Of a stretch of 64,000 nucleotides of DNA, positions 1-8,421 are shown in pieces. The notes under the pieces were generated by a model. That model searched no databases. It had not been told where the DNA came from and saw only the letters and a program-made list of their open reading frames with translations. A program made the translations under genes and the position numbers. Where the stretch lies: contig NZ_LMPV01000007.1 of the NCBI RefSeq assembly GCF_001423965.1, forward strand, positions 243,271 to 307,270, written 5' to 3'. The stretch comes from Exiguobacterium sp. Leaf196 (GTDB taxonomy: Bacteria; Bacillota; Bacilli; Exiguobacteriales; Exiguobacteriaceae). Position 1 is the first letter of the stretch; the number at the start of each line of letters is the position of its first letter.

Positions 1-1127
1 GCTCCTATAATGTCATCAAGACGATTCCGAAAAACCTCGTCGTTACTGTCTCCGGTCAAATCGGTGATTGGTATAAGATTTCTTATGATGGAAAAAGTGG
101 GTACGCGTATAAGGGGGCGTTCGTGACGACTTCTTCGAAATTAAACGTCTATAACTCTGTCGCGACACCGTATACGTTCGATACCTTCATCAGCGCCCAG
201 ATGAAACTGAACCCACCACCACAAACGGATATCTATAAAGATAAATTGATGTATGTCAGTACGGGTTACGTCCGTCTCGGCGGCGCACTTGATCCAGTCA
301 ATGGAACAATTGCGACTGTCACAGCGACGACACCACTTAACATCCGCTCTGGTGCTTCGACGGCGAGTCACGTCTACGGTCAGTTCCAACCTGGTCGAAT
401 GATTCGCGTCTATCAATCAGTCAGTGGCTTCTATACGACAAAGCCACGTGTCTACACGAGTGCGACAAGTGGTTACTCAACGATCCAATGGTTGAATGCC
501 CTCGAAACGGACGTCCGTGATGTTGCCGATCCACTGAAAGTCGACCGCAACTCTTCTGCCTTCTATCAGTTCCTCGATCTCTCGAAAACGACAGGAGCAT
601 CGGCTGCGACACTTGATAAGATGTTAGCGAACGTAACGAAAGGACTCGGGATCTTCAATAAGTGTAGCAACGGTAGTTGTGGACAAGCGTTCATCGATGC
701 TGGTCAAAAATACAGCGTCAACGAAGCTTACTTGATCTCACACGCTTTACTTGAGACAGGCAATGGACAATCGACACTCGCAATGGGTGTGACATGGAAT
801 GGACGTAAAGTCTATAACATGTATGGAATCGGTGCGTATGATTATGATGCGATCAACACCGGCGCTGCTTATGCCTATAAAATGGGCTGGTTTACATCAG
901 AAGCGGCAATCGTCGGTGGTGCTGAATTCATCAGCACGAAGTACATCCATAATGAATACGGACAAAACACGCTCTACAAGATGCGTTGGAGTCCGATGCG
1001 TCCTGGTAGCCATCAATACGCAACAGACATGGGATGGGCCGTTAAGCAAACGTCTCGAATCTATTCACTCTATCAACAGATGGATAGCTACACAGCTGTC
1101 TTTGATATTCCAGTCTTCGCTCGTTAA
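1..1127 (+). CDS. Secreted N-acetylglucosaminidase, C-terminal part
   Basis: The gene enters from outside the window; the frame is open from base 3, so the GTG at 123 is internal. The first 40 residues and residues about 100-145 are SH3b-type wall-binding modules (for example 'ATTPLNIRSGAST'). The last 190 residues are a glucosaminidase domain of the LytD/Atl type, with the signature 'AYLISHALLETGNGQS' carrying the probable catalytic Glu and a 'YNMYGIGAYD' segment typical of the fold. Such enzymes cut the glycan strand of peptidoglycan outside the cell during growth or separation. No sorting signal is present at the C-terminus, so binding probably relies on the SH3b modules. A terminator follows directly. 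Family assignment is firm; substrate detail is inferred. Confidence 0.88.
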   Translation, partial: SYNVIKTIPKNLVVTVSGQIGDWYKISYDGKSGYAYKGAFVTTSSKLNVYNSVATPYTFDTFISAQMKLNPPPQTDIYKDKLMYVSTGYVRLGGALDPVNGTIATVTATTPLNIRSGASTASHVYGQFQPGRMIRVYQSVSGFYTTKPRVYTSATSGYSTIQWLNALETDVRDVADPLKVDRNSSAFYQFLDLSKTTGASAATLDKMLANVTKGLGIFNKCSNGSCGQAFIDAGQKYSVNEAYLISHALLETGNGQSTLAMGVTWNGRKVYNMYGIGAYDYDAINTGAAYAYKMGWFTSEAAIVGGAEFISTKYIHNEYGQNTLYKMRWSPMRPGSHQYATDMGWAVKQTSRIYSLYQQMDSYTAVFDIPVFAR

Positions 1128-1177
1128 GGAGACGATGAACCAACGTCTTTAAATCAATAAATGTGTTCCAACATCAA

Positions 1178-1229
1178 AAAAAGGAAAGACCGTTCTGGTG
1201 ATCCCACCGGAACGGTTTTTCCTTTTTCA
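1178..1229. terminator. Bidirectional terminator
   Basis: A long stem pairs AAGACCGTTCTGGTG with CACCGGAACGGTTTTT around a four-base loop. A-rich and T-rich flanks on both sides let it end the glucosaminidase gene on + and the kdp operon on -. Confidence 0.85.
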
Positions 1230-1237
1230 TTAGTAGC

Positions 1238-1392
1238 GAACGAGCAGGATCATCCTCAACTCCTGCAGGAAAAGAAAGCGCGCTCGACGCTTTCGACAGG
1301 GATAGGTAAGACCCGGTAGACCGCATAAAATGCAAGGATGTCGCAGCTTACCTCCCACCTGCGGAAAGGGAGGATGACCAACTGACTCGTTC
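1238..1392. repeat. Structured RNA-like repeat, copy 1
   Basis: Nested complementary segments: GAACGAG (1238-1244) with CTCGTTC (1386-1392); CATCCTC (1251-1257) with GAGGATG (1370-1376); GAAAGCG (1274-1280) with CGCTTTC (1288-1294); GGTAAG (1305-1310) with CTTACC (1347-1352); GCAT with ATGC around 1323-1333. The second copy at 14791-14963 has the same layout with different but still paired bases. The core 'ACTCCTGCAGGAAAAG ... GCGGAAAG' recalls, from memory, a dispersed repeat common in Bacillaceae. It lies in the 3' region of the kdp operon, next to a bidirectional terminator. Confidence 0.7.
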
Positions 1393-1458
1393 GTCTTATG
1401 AAACGATAGACTGATGATGTTGCGAAGAAAACCCCTGCATTTACGCGGAAGGGCTCCC

Positions 1459-2547
1459 CTAGCGTTCCATGTCATCGGCGACGATTTGGATATCGATTCC
1501 GCGGACATGACGCATGATTTCATTGATGATCGATCCGCGTCGGATTTCCTGCCAGCGGGTCCGCGCGGATTGACCGAGGACGATTTGCGTGATGCGATGA
1601 TGTTTGGCAGCGGCGGTAATCGCTTGAGCAATCGAACGTTCGCCTTGAATCCGGATCAGCACTTCTGCTCCGAACAAGGCACCACTCTCCCGCACCATCG
1701 CAAGCACTTCCTTCTGTTTCGCATTCAATTGATTTTCCGCTGCCGGTAAAATCGTCAGAACATACAGTTCCGCCTTTAATCGACTTGCCATGCGAAATCC
1801 GCGATAGATCAACTTTCGCGCGTTATCATTAAGCTGGATGCAGACGAGAATCCGTTCTTGTAACGTCGCCGGGTCTTTTTCAATCAACAAACGTGATTGA
1901 TAGACTTGATCGTCGACTTCGTCCGCGACTTGTCGTAACGATAACTCCCGTAAGCTCGCGAGATTCTGAAGCGAGAAGAACGAATTCAGACTCTGTTCAA
2001 TCTTTTCTTTCTTGTAGATTTTCCCTTGCTCGAGTCTCTCCCGTAACGTTTGCGGCGTCACGTCGACGAGTAAGATCTCATCGGCCTCTCCGAGAAATGG
2101 ATCCGGGATTCGCTCCCGGACCTCGACACCCGTCACTTCTTTGACTTTAAAGAGTAAGCTTTCGAAGTGCTGGATGTTGACGGCCGAGTAAACGTTGATC
2201 CCGGCGTCAAGGAGTGCCGCGACATCTTGATAGCGTTTTTTCCGTTCTGATCCGGGAGCATTCGTATGCGCCAGTTCATCGATCAGGACAATATCCGGGT
2301 GACGGGCAATGATCGCGTCCACGTTCACCTCAGGAAACACTTTCTCTTTATAGACGACTTCAAGTAACGGGACTTGTTCGAGCTGTCCGACCATCTCCGC
2401 CGTCTCTTTTCGACCGTGTGTCTCGATCAGACCGATGACGACATCCTTGCCTTCAAGCGTCAAGGTTCGTGCATCGGCAAGCATCTTATACGTTTTTCCG
2501 ACACCAGGAGCTGAGCCGATATAAAGCTTCAGCTTTCCCCGTGTCAT
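1459..2547 (-). CDS. kdpD: Short KdpD: KdpD N-terminal and USP-like domains, no kinase
   Basis: 362 residues. Residues 1-210 are the KdpD N-terminal domain, with a Walker A 'GSAPGVGKT' near residue 12 and a Walker-B-like 'IVLIDELAHTNAPGS' near residue 86. Residues about 230-360 resemble a universal stress protein fold. The membrane helices, GAF and histidine kinase domains of full KdpD (about 900 residues) are absent, and no kdpE is present. Short KdpD proteins of this kind are known in cyanobacteria and some Firmicutes. The start codon overlaps the kdpC stop (ATGA), so the two are translationally coupled. A nucleotide-binding or accessory role is likely; the KdpD N-domain/USP part of S. aureus KdpD binds c-di-AMP, which fits the riboswitch upstream, but that function is inference here. 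Confidence 0.9.
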   Translation of the reverse strand: MTRGKLKLYIGSAPGVGKTYKMLADARTLTLEGKDVVIGLIETHGRKETAEMVGQLEQVPLLEVVYKEKVFPEVNVDAIIARHPDIVLIDELAHTNAPGSERKKRYQDVAALLDAGINVYSAVNIQHFESLLFKVKEVTGVEVRERIPDPFLGEADEILLVDVTPQTLRERLEQGKIYKKEKIEQSLNSFFSLQNLASLRELSLRQVADEVDDQVYQSRLLIEKDPATLQERILVCIQLNDNARKLIYRGFRMASRLKAELYVLTILPAAENQLNAKQKEVLAMVRESGALFGAEVLIRIQGERSIAQAITAAAKHHRITQIVLGQSARTRWQEIRRGSIINEIMRHVRGIDIQIVADDMER

Positions 2548-3065
2548 GATTTGCTCCGATCAAGTGCTAGGTTCAAAAGGAGGACATTGACGTAATCATG
2601 CGTCCCGGCTTCTTTCGTGATTAGCTTGCGTACCTCGTCACGCGATAGGTCGCGTGCGGTTGCGATACGCTTCGCTTGATCCAAAGCATAAGCGACTGAG
2701 ATGTGCGGATCGAAACCAGAACCGGATGTCACGAGGGCATCGTCCGGAAGCGAAGCGCCGTCCACTCGGTTCTGTTTCTGCAATGCCGCTATCTTCGTGC
2801 CAAGCTCCGGGTTCGATGCTGCCAAGTTATCCCCAGCAGATGATCCCGCTAATTGATCGACCGCTGATGGACGTCCGTGAAAATACTGTTTCGACGTGAA
2901 CGGTTGGGCAATCAATTCCGATCCAATGAATTTTCCGTTTTCCTGTACGAGTGAACCGGCTGCTTTATCCGGTACGAGAATCTGACCGAACAGCGTCAAC
3001 AAGGCGGGAAAGACGATCCCGCATAATGCTGTGATGAAGATCGTCACACGAATGGCTTGTTTCAT
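2544..3065 (-). CDS. kdpC: Potassium-transporting ATPase KdpC subunit
   Basis: 173 residues, normal for KdpC. One N-terminal membrane helix (about residues 8-28) is followed by a soluble outer domain with the family pattern 'GSELIAQPFTSKQYFHGRPSA' split around residue 50-70, plus 'SGSGFDPHIS' and 'VNVLLLNLALD' near the end. KdpC assists ATP use by KdpB and stabilises the KdpFABC pump in the membrane. It follows kdpB by 14 bp and overlaps kdpD, so it is part of the same operon. Identification is firm. Confidence 0.97.
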   Translation of the reverse strand: MKQAIRVTIFITALCGIVFPALLTLFGQILVPDKAAGSLVQENGKFIGSELIAQPFTSKQYFHGRPSAVDQLAGSSAGDNLAASNPELGTKIAALQKQNRVDGASLPDDALVTSGSGFDPHISVAYALDQAKRIATARDLSRDEVRKLITKEAGTHDYVNVLLLNLALDRSKS

Positions 3066-3079
3066 GATTCGTTTTCTCC

Positions 3080-5149
3080 TTAAAGGATGCTTGCAAGCAA
3101 GACATCGATGATTTTAATCCCAATGAACGGTACGACGACACCGCCAAGACCGTAGATGAGTAAGTTACGCCCGAGCAATTGATCGGCTGTCATCGGTTTA
3201 TACGAGACACCTTTCATCGCGAGCGGGATCAGCATCGGAATGATGATCGCGTTGAAGATTAGAGCCGACAAAATCGCTGTCGTCGGGGAATCGAGTCGCA
3301 TGATGTTGAGTACTTCCATTTGCGGAATCGCGACCATGAACATCGCCGGGATGATCGCAAAATATTTTGCGACATCGTTTGCAATCGAGAACGTCGTCAA
3401 CGCTCCCCGTGTCATCAAGAGCTGCTTTCCGATTTCGACGACTTCGATGATCTTCGTTGGGTTCGAATCAAGATCGATCATGTTCGCTGCTTCTTTCGCG
3501 GCTTGTGTCCCACTGTTCATCGCTAGACCCACGTCCGCTTGAGCAAGCGCTGGTGCATCATTCGTACCGTCTCCTGTCATGGCGACGAGGTGACCGGCTG
3601 CTTGTTCTTGCTGGATGACACGGATTTTATCTTCCGGTTTACATTCGGCGACGAAGTCATCAACGCCTGCTTCGCGAGCGATCGTTGCTGCCGTCAACGG
3701 GTTGTCGCCGGTACACATGATCGTTTTGATCCCCATCTCACGCAACCGATCAAACCGTTCCCGCATTCCTGGTTTGACTGTGTCTTTCAAGTAAATGACT
3801 CCAAGAATCGTCGCATCTATCGCAACGACAAGTGGGGTTCCACCTAAGCGTGAGACTGAATCGATCGTTTCTTGCAAATCATTCGGAATCGTTCCGCCTT
3901 GTTCTGTCACCCATTCTTGAATTGCTTGACCCGCCCCTTTCCGTACACGACGACCATCCGTCAAATCCAGACCTGACATCCGTGTTTCCGCACGGAACGG
4001 AATGATTTCTGCTCCATCTAACCACTCGCGTTCGACTGGCATGTCTCGTAGTTCTGCGAGTTCTAGGACAGAACGTCCTTCCGGTGTCTCATCGGCTAAA
4101 GAAGCGATGATCGCCCCTTCGAATGCTTGCTCGACAGAGCGTCCACCGACCGGCGTGATCTCTGACGCCATCCGGTTCCCGAACGTGATCGTTCCCGTTT
4201 TATCTAAGATGATCGTTTGGATATCCCCTGCTGCTTCGACCGCCTTCCCGCTCATCGCGATGACGTTAAAACGGGTGACACGGTCCATCCCGGCGATGCC
4301 GATCGCGGACAGCAAACCACCGATCGTCGTCGGAATTAAACAGACGAGCAAAGCGATCAAGATTGGACCAGAAAGATTGAATCCAAGATAGTTCGTAAAG
4401 ACTGGTAACGTCATGACGACGAGTAAGAAAATCAATGTCAAGCTCGTCAACAGTGTTGATAAAGCGAGCTCGTTCGGTGTTTTTTGACGGCTTGCGCCTT
4501 CGACAAGTGCAATCATCTGATCGAGGAACGATTCCCCTGGATTACTCGTGATCCGGACTTCAATCTCATCACTAACGACGAGTGTTCCACCGATGACCGA
4601 CGAGAAATCACCCCCCGCTTCCTTGATGACTGGTGCCGATTCCCCTGTGATCGCCGATTCATCAATCGAAGCAAGACCTTTGATGATTTCACCGTCACCT
4701 GGTACATATTCACCGGTCCGGACGAAGACGATGTCGCCTTTCCGGAGTGTCGCGGACGAGACGCTCTCAATCAATTGTCCGACACGTTTACGAGCCATGA
4801 CGTCCGCTTTCGACGCTTTTAGCGAGTCTGCTTGTGCTTTCCCGCGTCCTTCGGCGATCGATTCTGCGAAGTTCGCGAACAAGACCGTCAAGAAGAGGAT
4901 GATGCTGACCGTCAAGTTAAAACCACGCATCTCATCAATGAAGATCGTATAGCCGATTGCGAGCAAACAACCGATCCAGACGACGAACATGATTGGTTGT
5001 TTAATCATGTTGACGGGATTCATTTTTTTAAAGGCATCAATTGTCGCCTGGCGCGCGATTGAGCCGTTGATTGCTGATTTGGATTGGTGTTCCGGCTGCC
5101 CATTCGGTTGGTGTTCGTCGGACGTCGGATGCATGATACGTTCCATCAT
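3080..5149 (-). CDS. kdpB: Potassium-transporting ATPase KdpB, P-type ATPase
   Basis: 689 residues, full length. It carries the P-type ATPase phosphorylation motif 'DKTGTIT', the actuator-loop 'TGES', the hinge '[17 protein letters not shown]' and the 'MSGLD...[11 protein letters not shown]' nucleotide-binding region. Membrane segments flank the cytoplasmic domains, and the C-terminus ends in paired helices. KdpB hydrolyses ATP to drive high-affinity K+ uptake through KdpA. The N-terminus has a hydrophilic stretch (residues 1-40, rich in Gln, Asn and His) that is longer than in E. coli KdpB. The first Met is preceded by an AGGAGATAAAAGC site. It is the third Kdp subunit gene of the operon. 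Confidence 0.98.
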   Translation of the reverse strand: MMERIMHPTSDEHQPNGQPEHQSKSAINGSIARQATIDAFKKMNPVNMIKQPIMFVVWIGCLLAIGYTIFIDEMRGFNLTVSIILFLTVLFANFAESIAEGRGKAQADSLKASKADVMARKRVGQLIESVSSATLRKGDIVFVRTGEYVPGDGEIIKGLASIDESAITGESAPVIKEAGGDFSSVIGGTLVVSDEIEVRITSNPGESFLDQMIALVEGASRQKTPNELALSTLLTSLTLIFLLVVMTLPVFTNYLGFNLSGPILIALLVCLIPTTIGGLLSAIGIAGMDRVTRFNVIAMSGKAVEAAGDIQTIILDKTGTITFGNRMASEITPVGGRSVEQAFEGAIIASLADETPEGRSVLELAELRDMPVEREWLDGAEIIPFRAETRMSGLDLTDGRRVRKGAGQAIQEWVTEQGGTIPNDLQETIDSVSRLGGTPLVVAIDATILGVIYLKDTVKPGMRERFDRLREMGIKTIMCTGDNPLTAATIAREAGVDDFVAECKPEDKIRVIQQEQAAGHLVAMTGDGTNDAPALAQADVGLAMNSGTQAAKEAANMIDLDSNPTKIIEVVEIGKQLLMTRGALTTFSIANDVAKYFAIIPAMFMVAIPQMEVLNIMRLDSPTTAILSALIFNAIIIPMLIPLAMKGVSYKPMTADQLLGRNLLIYGLGGVVVPFIGIKIIDVLLASIL

Positions 5150-5166
5150 ATGCTTTTATCTCCTGT

Positions 5167-6807
5167 TCACATCGTCAGCCAGTCCGCGACCGGTCCAAGT
5201 ACGAGCACTGGCAAGAATGTCAATGCACCGACGAGTACGACCGTACCGAGGAAGACTGTTCCGAAGAGTGGTGTGTCTGTTTTGAATGAAAACTCATCTT
5301 GCGGCACGGATGGCTTCGCCTTCAGCGAACCAACGATCGCAAGCATTAAAATCAATGGGATGTAACGTCCGATGAATAAGGCGAACGACGTCGAAACGTT
5401 CCAGTAGACATTCGCGTCCCCGAGCCCTTCAAATCCAGAACCATTATTGGCTGTCGCCGACGTGAATTCGTACAAGACTTGTGATAGCCCGTGATAGCCT
5501 GGATTCGAGATGCCAGCGACGCCTGGTGCAACGTACATGGAGATCGCCGTTCCGACGAGAATCAAGAATGGTGGCACGAGAAGTGCGATAGCGATCATCT
5601 TCACTTCGAACGTCTCGATTTTCTTACCAAGGAACGTTGGTGTCCGACCGATCAAGAGACCTGTCAGGAAAACTGCGACGAAAGCATAAAGCAAGACATT
5701 CAAGAATCCAGCTCCGGCACCGCCGTACACGACGTTGAGCATCAAGTTTCCGAGCTGGATCAATCCAGCAAGCGGATGGAGTGAGTCATGCATCGCATTG
5801 ACCGCACCGGTTTCAGCCGCTGTCGTAATCGAGCTATAGAGCGCTGTACCGACTTGACCGAAGCGTAATTCCTGACCGTGTGCAGTCGGGTTCGCAAATA
5901 GGCTACCTGCCATTCCGAACGTCATCATGATAAATAAAATCGTCATGACACCGAGGAAAAGTCGCCCCTGTTTCGCAGAACCGATGATTTTGCCGTATGC
6001 GACAGGAAGTGACATCGGAATCAATAACATCAAGAACATCTGGATGAAGTTGACGAACTGATTCGGATTTTCAAACGGATGCGCTCCGTTTGCTCCGAAA
6101 AAACCACCGCCGTTGTTACCGAGCTGTTTGATGACCTCAAACGCTGCGACCGGACCACGATAAATCAACTGTTTCGCTCCTTCAAGCGTCGTGACGCTGA
6201 TTGCGCCACTAAACGTCTGTGGTACGCCGAGTAAAATCATCAACATACCGAAGAAGAATGAGATCGGAAGCAGGATACGTGTGATGAAGCGAACGAAGTC
6301 CGCATAAAAGTTACCGAGCGGTTTATTCGCAAGACCACGGATGACAGCGATACAGACCGTGAATGCCATCGTCGGTGCGACGAATAACATCGTCCCGAGG
6401 ACGAACGTTTGTGAGAGATACGATAACGCTTCACCTGAATAATGCTGTTGATCGGTGTTCGTCATGAAACTGATCGTCGTATGAAGCGCAGTCGACCAAT
6501 CAAGATTGGCAGCACCGTTTGGATTAAGCGGCAGATTGCCTTGGAAGCGAAGCAACAAGTACCCACCGATAAAGAACAGTAGATTGACGACTAATAGACT
6601 TTTTGAATAGCCGACCCACGATTGATCTTGTTTCTTTTCATCGACACCAAGTAACGATAGAAGGCGTCGTTCGACCTTACCGATTGTATCGACCCGACGC
6701 TCTGCGATCGGCGCGAAGTACATCCCGATGTAGCGACCGAGCAAGACCGCTGCACAAAGTGCAATGACGAGTAGGATCCAAAATTGGATCAGGAATTGAG
6801 TCCACAT
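5167..6807 (-). CDS. kdpA: Potassium-transporting ATPase KdpA, K+ channel-like subunit
   Basis: 546 residues with about ten membrane helices. The four selectivity-filter-like regions are visible, including 'TNTDQQHYSGE', 'NNGGGFFGANGAHPFENP', 'AAETGAVNAMHDSLHPLAG' and 'TSATANNGSGFEG'. KdpA is the K+-selective subunit that passes ions to KdpB. The start follows a GGGAGAAAAG site and lies 24 bp after kdpF. Length and motifs match the family. Expression should be set by the c-di-AMP riboswitch at 7139-7281 upstream. Confidence 0.98.
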   Translation of the reverse strand: MWTQFLIQFWILLVIALCAAVLLGRYIGMYFAPIAERRVDTIGKVERRLLSLLGVDEKKQDQSWVGYSKSLLVVNLLFFIGGYLLLRFQGNLPLNPNGAANLDWSTALHTTISFMTNTDQQHYSGEALSYLSQTFVLGTMLFVAPTMAFTVCIAVIRGLANKPLGNFYADFVRFITRILLPISFFFGMLMILLGVPQTFSGAISVTTLEGAKQLIYRGPVAAFEVIKQLGNNGGGFFGANGAHPFENPNQFVNFIQMFLMLLIPMSLPVAYGKIIGSAKQGRLFLGVMTILFIMMTFGMAGSLFANPTAHGQELRFGQVGTALYSSITTAAETGAVNAMHDSLHPLAGLIQLGNLMLNVVYGGAGAGFLNVLLYAFVAVFLTGLLIGRTPTFLGKKIETFEVKMIAIALLVPPFLILVGTAISMYVAPGVAGISNPGYHGLSQVLYEFTSATANNGSGFEGLGDANVYWNVSTSFALFIGRYIPLILMLAIVGSLKAKPSVPQDEFSFKTDTPLFGTVFLGTVVLVGALTFLPVLVLGPVADWLTM

Positions 6808-6830
6808 GTTTTTCTTTTCTCCCTATGCGA

Positions 6831-6911
6831 TTAGAATTTTTCTGGATACATCAGACAATAACCGAGATACAAAAAGACGAGACAACCCGTCGCTAGTAAA
6901 AACCACGTCAT
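6831..6911 (-). CDS. kdpF: KdpF small membrane subunit
   Basis: 26 residues, MTWFLLATGCLVFLYLGYCL then MYPEKF: a single membrane helix with a short polar tail. Size, 'LGY..MYPE' ending and position directly before kdpA match KdpF, the lipid-like stabilising peptide of the KdpFABC complex. Its ATG overlaps the TGA of the 35-aa ORF upstream, which suggests coupled translation. Confidence 0.85.
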   Translation of the reverse strand: MTWFLLATGCLVFLYLGYCLMYPEKF

Positions 6912-7015
6912 TTCCGGTCACCCGCTCTCCACTGGACACGTTCGATCAGTCGAATCATTCCGGACGTCGTACCGAAGAAGAAGACAAGCAGTACGATACT
7001 CCATAGTTCTCCCAT
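6908..7015 (-). CDS. 35-aa membrane peptide leading the kdp operon
   Basis: 35 residues beginning MGELWSIVLLVFFFGTTSGM, then a basic tail 'RVQWRAGDRK'. It has a GGGGGT ribosome site upstream, one hydrophobic segment, and an ATGA overlap with kdpF. It is the first gene after the riboswitch terminator, so it shares the control of the pump genes. I do not recognise a named family. A membrane accessory of the Kdp complex is a reasonable guess from size and position only; it could also be a leader peptide that only sets kdpF translation. Confidence 0.65.
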   Translation of the reverse strand: MGELWSIVLLVFFFGTTSGMIRLIERVQWRAGDRK

Positions 7016-7062
7016 TATGAAATTACCCCCATATTATTCAATATTTTTACAATTAAGCACGA

Positions 7063-7112
7063 CAAAAAGACGATGTGAGGCGAAAAACGGCCCCAGCATC
7101 GCCTTTATAACT
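7063..7112 (-). terminator. Riboswitch-controlled terminator before kdp
   Basis: Read on -, GGCGATG pairs with CATCGTC (one G-U) and inner GGGGC pairs with GCCTC, followed by TTTTTG. It lies between the c-di-AMP aptamer and the first kdp ORF, the right place for ligand-driven transcription termination. Confidence 0.75.
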
Positions 7113-7138
7113 TGGCATACTGAAAAAAGAGTCGTTCC

Positions 7139-7281
7139 CTCCTAAAAACGCCTGCGAGGTTAGCTGTCGGATTCGGGCATACCTAGGATTTCGCCCTACC
7201 TTTCCCGTTCGGAAAGGATTCACCCCGTGTCACGTGTCGTGACGATTGGGTCCCCCGCTTCAATCATGAATTCGGCGTACT
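7139..7281 (-). ncRNA. c-di-AMP riboswitch (ydaO/yuaA type)
   Basis: On the - strand I see, in order, 'CGCCGAATTCAT', 'GCGGGGGACCCAAT', 'ACGGGGTGAATCC', 'GGTAGGGCGAAATCCTAGG', 'GCCCGAATCCGACAGCTAACC' (20 or fewer bases when split) and 'CTCGCAGGCG'. This series, especially GGGTGAATC, GCCCGAATCCG and CAGCTAACCTCGCAGGCG, matches my memory of the ydaO/yuaA consensus. This class binds c-di-AMP and normally turns genes off; potassium importers are classical targets. It sits between a sigma-A promoter (7326-7354) and a terminator (7063-7112), upstream of kdpFABC. High c-di-AMP should stop kdp transcription. Confidence 0.9.
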
Positions 7282-7325
7282 TTGAGATCGAAGCATTAAC
7301 ATGTTAGTGTTCGTTGATGAGATGG

Positions 7326-7354
7326 ATATTACTCCGATTTTTTAAGGTTGTAAA
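7326..7354 (-). promoter_or_regulatory. Probable kdp operon promoter
   Basis: On the - strand: -35 TTTACA, 17 bp spacer, -10 TAATAT. The start of transcription would fall near 7318, leaving the whole aptamer in the leader. Confidence 0.65.
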
Positions 7355-7439
7355 TAGAAAAAATGAAAAAAAAATAGTCTGATTTTTTAATGACTTACTT
7401 TCGAAAAATAGTGTTTTTCGACTCTATACTATAGAAGAA

Positions 7440-7515
7440 AAAAAACCACAGAAATCGATTCTTTCATCTAAAATGGAGGAGCTCCTTTTTAGATCGAATC
7501 GCTCTGCGGTTTCAT
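7440..7515 (-). terminator. Terminator after the 64-aa gene
   Basis: A long imperfect hairpin: AAACCGCAGAGCGATTC on one arm, GAATCGATTTCTGTGGTTTT on the other, TAAAA/TTTTA nearer the centre and GGAGCTCC at the tip, followed by a T-run on the - strand. Confidence 0.65.
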
Positions 7516-7528
7516 AAGCAAATCAGAA

Positions 7529-7723
7529 TTATGATTGCTGATTCATTTTGGCATGGACCGTCAAAGGAGCTAGCATCGTCACCCATAGGGCAACCACTCC
7601 AGAAACAAGAATCACAATATCGCGTTCGAATCCAAGCGTCAGTAAGGTAATACAACTTCCGACGAGGACGAGACAAAGCGTCGCGATCATGACGAACCGC
7701 GATTGTTTCAACATTTTTCTCAT
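7529..7723 (-). CDS. Small two-helix membrane protein, unknown
   Basis: 64 residues from the ATG at 7723, chosen because AAAGGAGAG lies 7-8 bases upstream; a longer reading would place that site inside the gene. Two hydrophobic segments (about residues 12-31 and 36-53) are joined by the short charged turn 'GFERD', with a polar tail 'HAKMNQQS'. It is monocistronic, between its own terminator and the divergent glutathione peroxidase gene. I do not recognise a family and cannot assign a function. Confidence 0.65.
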   Translation of the reverse strand: MRKMLKQSRFVMIATLCLVLVGSCITLLTLGFERDIVILVSGVVALWVTMLAPLTVHAKMNQQS

Positions 7724-7893
7724 GTGGCATCTCTCCTTTCCTTCCATATTCCTTTTCATCGTAGCAAAAATTCGTCAAAAAAGCGTCGCTGACACCCGAT
7801 TGTGATGTTTCTGTCATCTCGCAAGTAACGATAGAAGACGACGAGAAAACGGATTTGTTACACTAGAGAAGTACTTAAAAAGGGGGAATTGAC

Positions 7894-8373
7894 ATGTTAC
7901 AAGATCATTCATTTCAACGCGTCGACGGAACGTCGGCATCCTTAAGTGACTACCCAGCTCAAGCATGGCTGATCGTCAATACAGCCAGCAAATGTGGCTT
8001 GACGCCACAGTTCGAAGGACTCGAGCAATTGCATCAAGACTATCGTTCGCAAGGATTGACCGTACTTGGTTTCCCATGTAATCAGTTCGCGAACCAAGAC
8101 CCGGGAACGGACGAGGAGATTCAGTCGTTCTGCCAAGTCAACTACGGCGTGACGTTCCCCGTCTTCTCAAAAATCGCTGTCAATGGGGAGCAAGCACATC
8201 CGTTATTCGAAGAACTGAAAGCACAAGCACCAACGACGGACGGTACAACAGACATCGAGTGGAATTTCACGAAATTCCTCGTGACTCGTGATGGAGAAGT
8301 GACGCGGTTCTCTCCAAAAACGAATCCAACGGATTTGACGGCAGCGATCGAACGATTGCTCGTTCAAGTCTAA
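7894..8373 (+). CDS. Glutathione peroxidase-family thiol peroxidase
   Basis: 159 residues, typical for bacterial glutathione peroxidases. The active site 'NTASKCGLTPQF' holds the peroxidatic Cys (Sec in animal enzymes). The second family signature 'LGFPCNQFANQDPG' and the 'IEWNFTKFLV' motif supply the Gln, Trp and Asn that complete the site. Bacterial members usually take electrons from thioredoxin rather than glutathione and reduce hydrogen or lipid peroxides in the cytoplasm. The gene has AAAGGGGG before the ATG and ends in a strong hairpin. It stands alone, divergent from the 64-aa gene. Confidence 0.95.
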   Translation: MLQDHSFQRVDGTSASLSDYPAQAWLIVNTASKCGLTPQFEGLEQLHQDYRSQGLTVLGFPCNQFANQDPGTDEEIQSFCQVNYGVTFPVFSKIAVNGEQAHPLFEELKAQAPTTDGTTDIEWNFTKFLVTRDGEVTRFSPKTNPTDLTAAIERLLVQV

Positions 8374-8421
8374 AAAATAAGCTTCCCTCCTTCTCCCTTG
8401 AAGGAACGGAAGCTTATTTTT
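8374..8421. terminator. Bidirectional terminator
   Basis: AAAAATAAGCTTCC pairs with GGAAGCTTATTTTT. It closes the peroxidase gene on + and the convergent 189-aa gene on -. Confidence 0.85.

Noticed and set aside
3240..5062. Several long open frames on the + strand opposite kdpB
   Set aside because: They lack ribosome sites and known motifs and lie within a conserved P-type ATPase gene.
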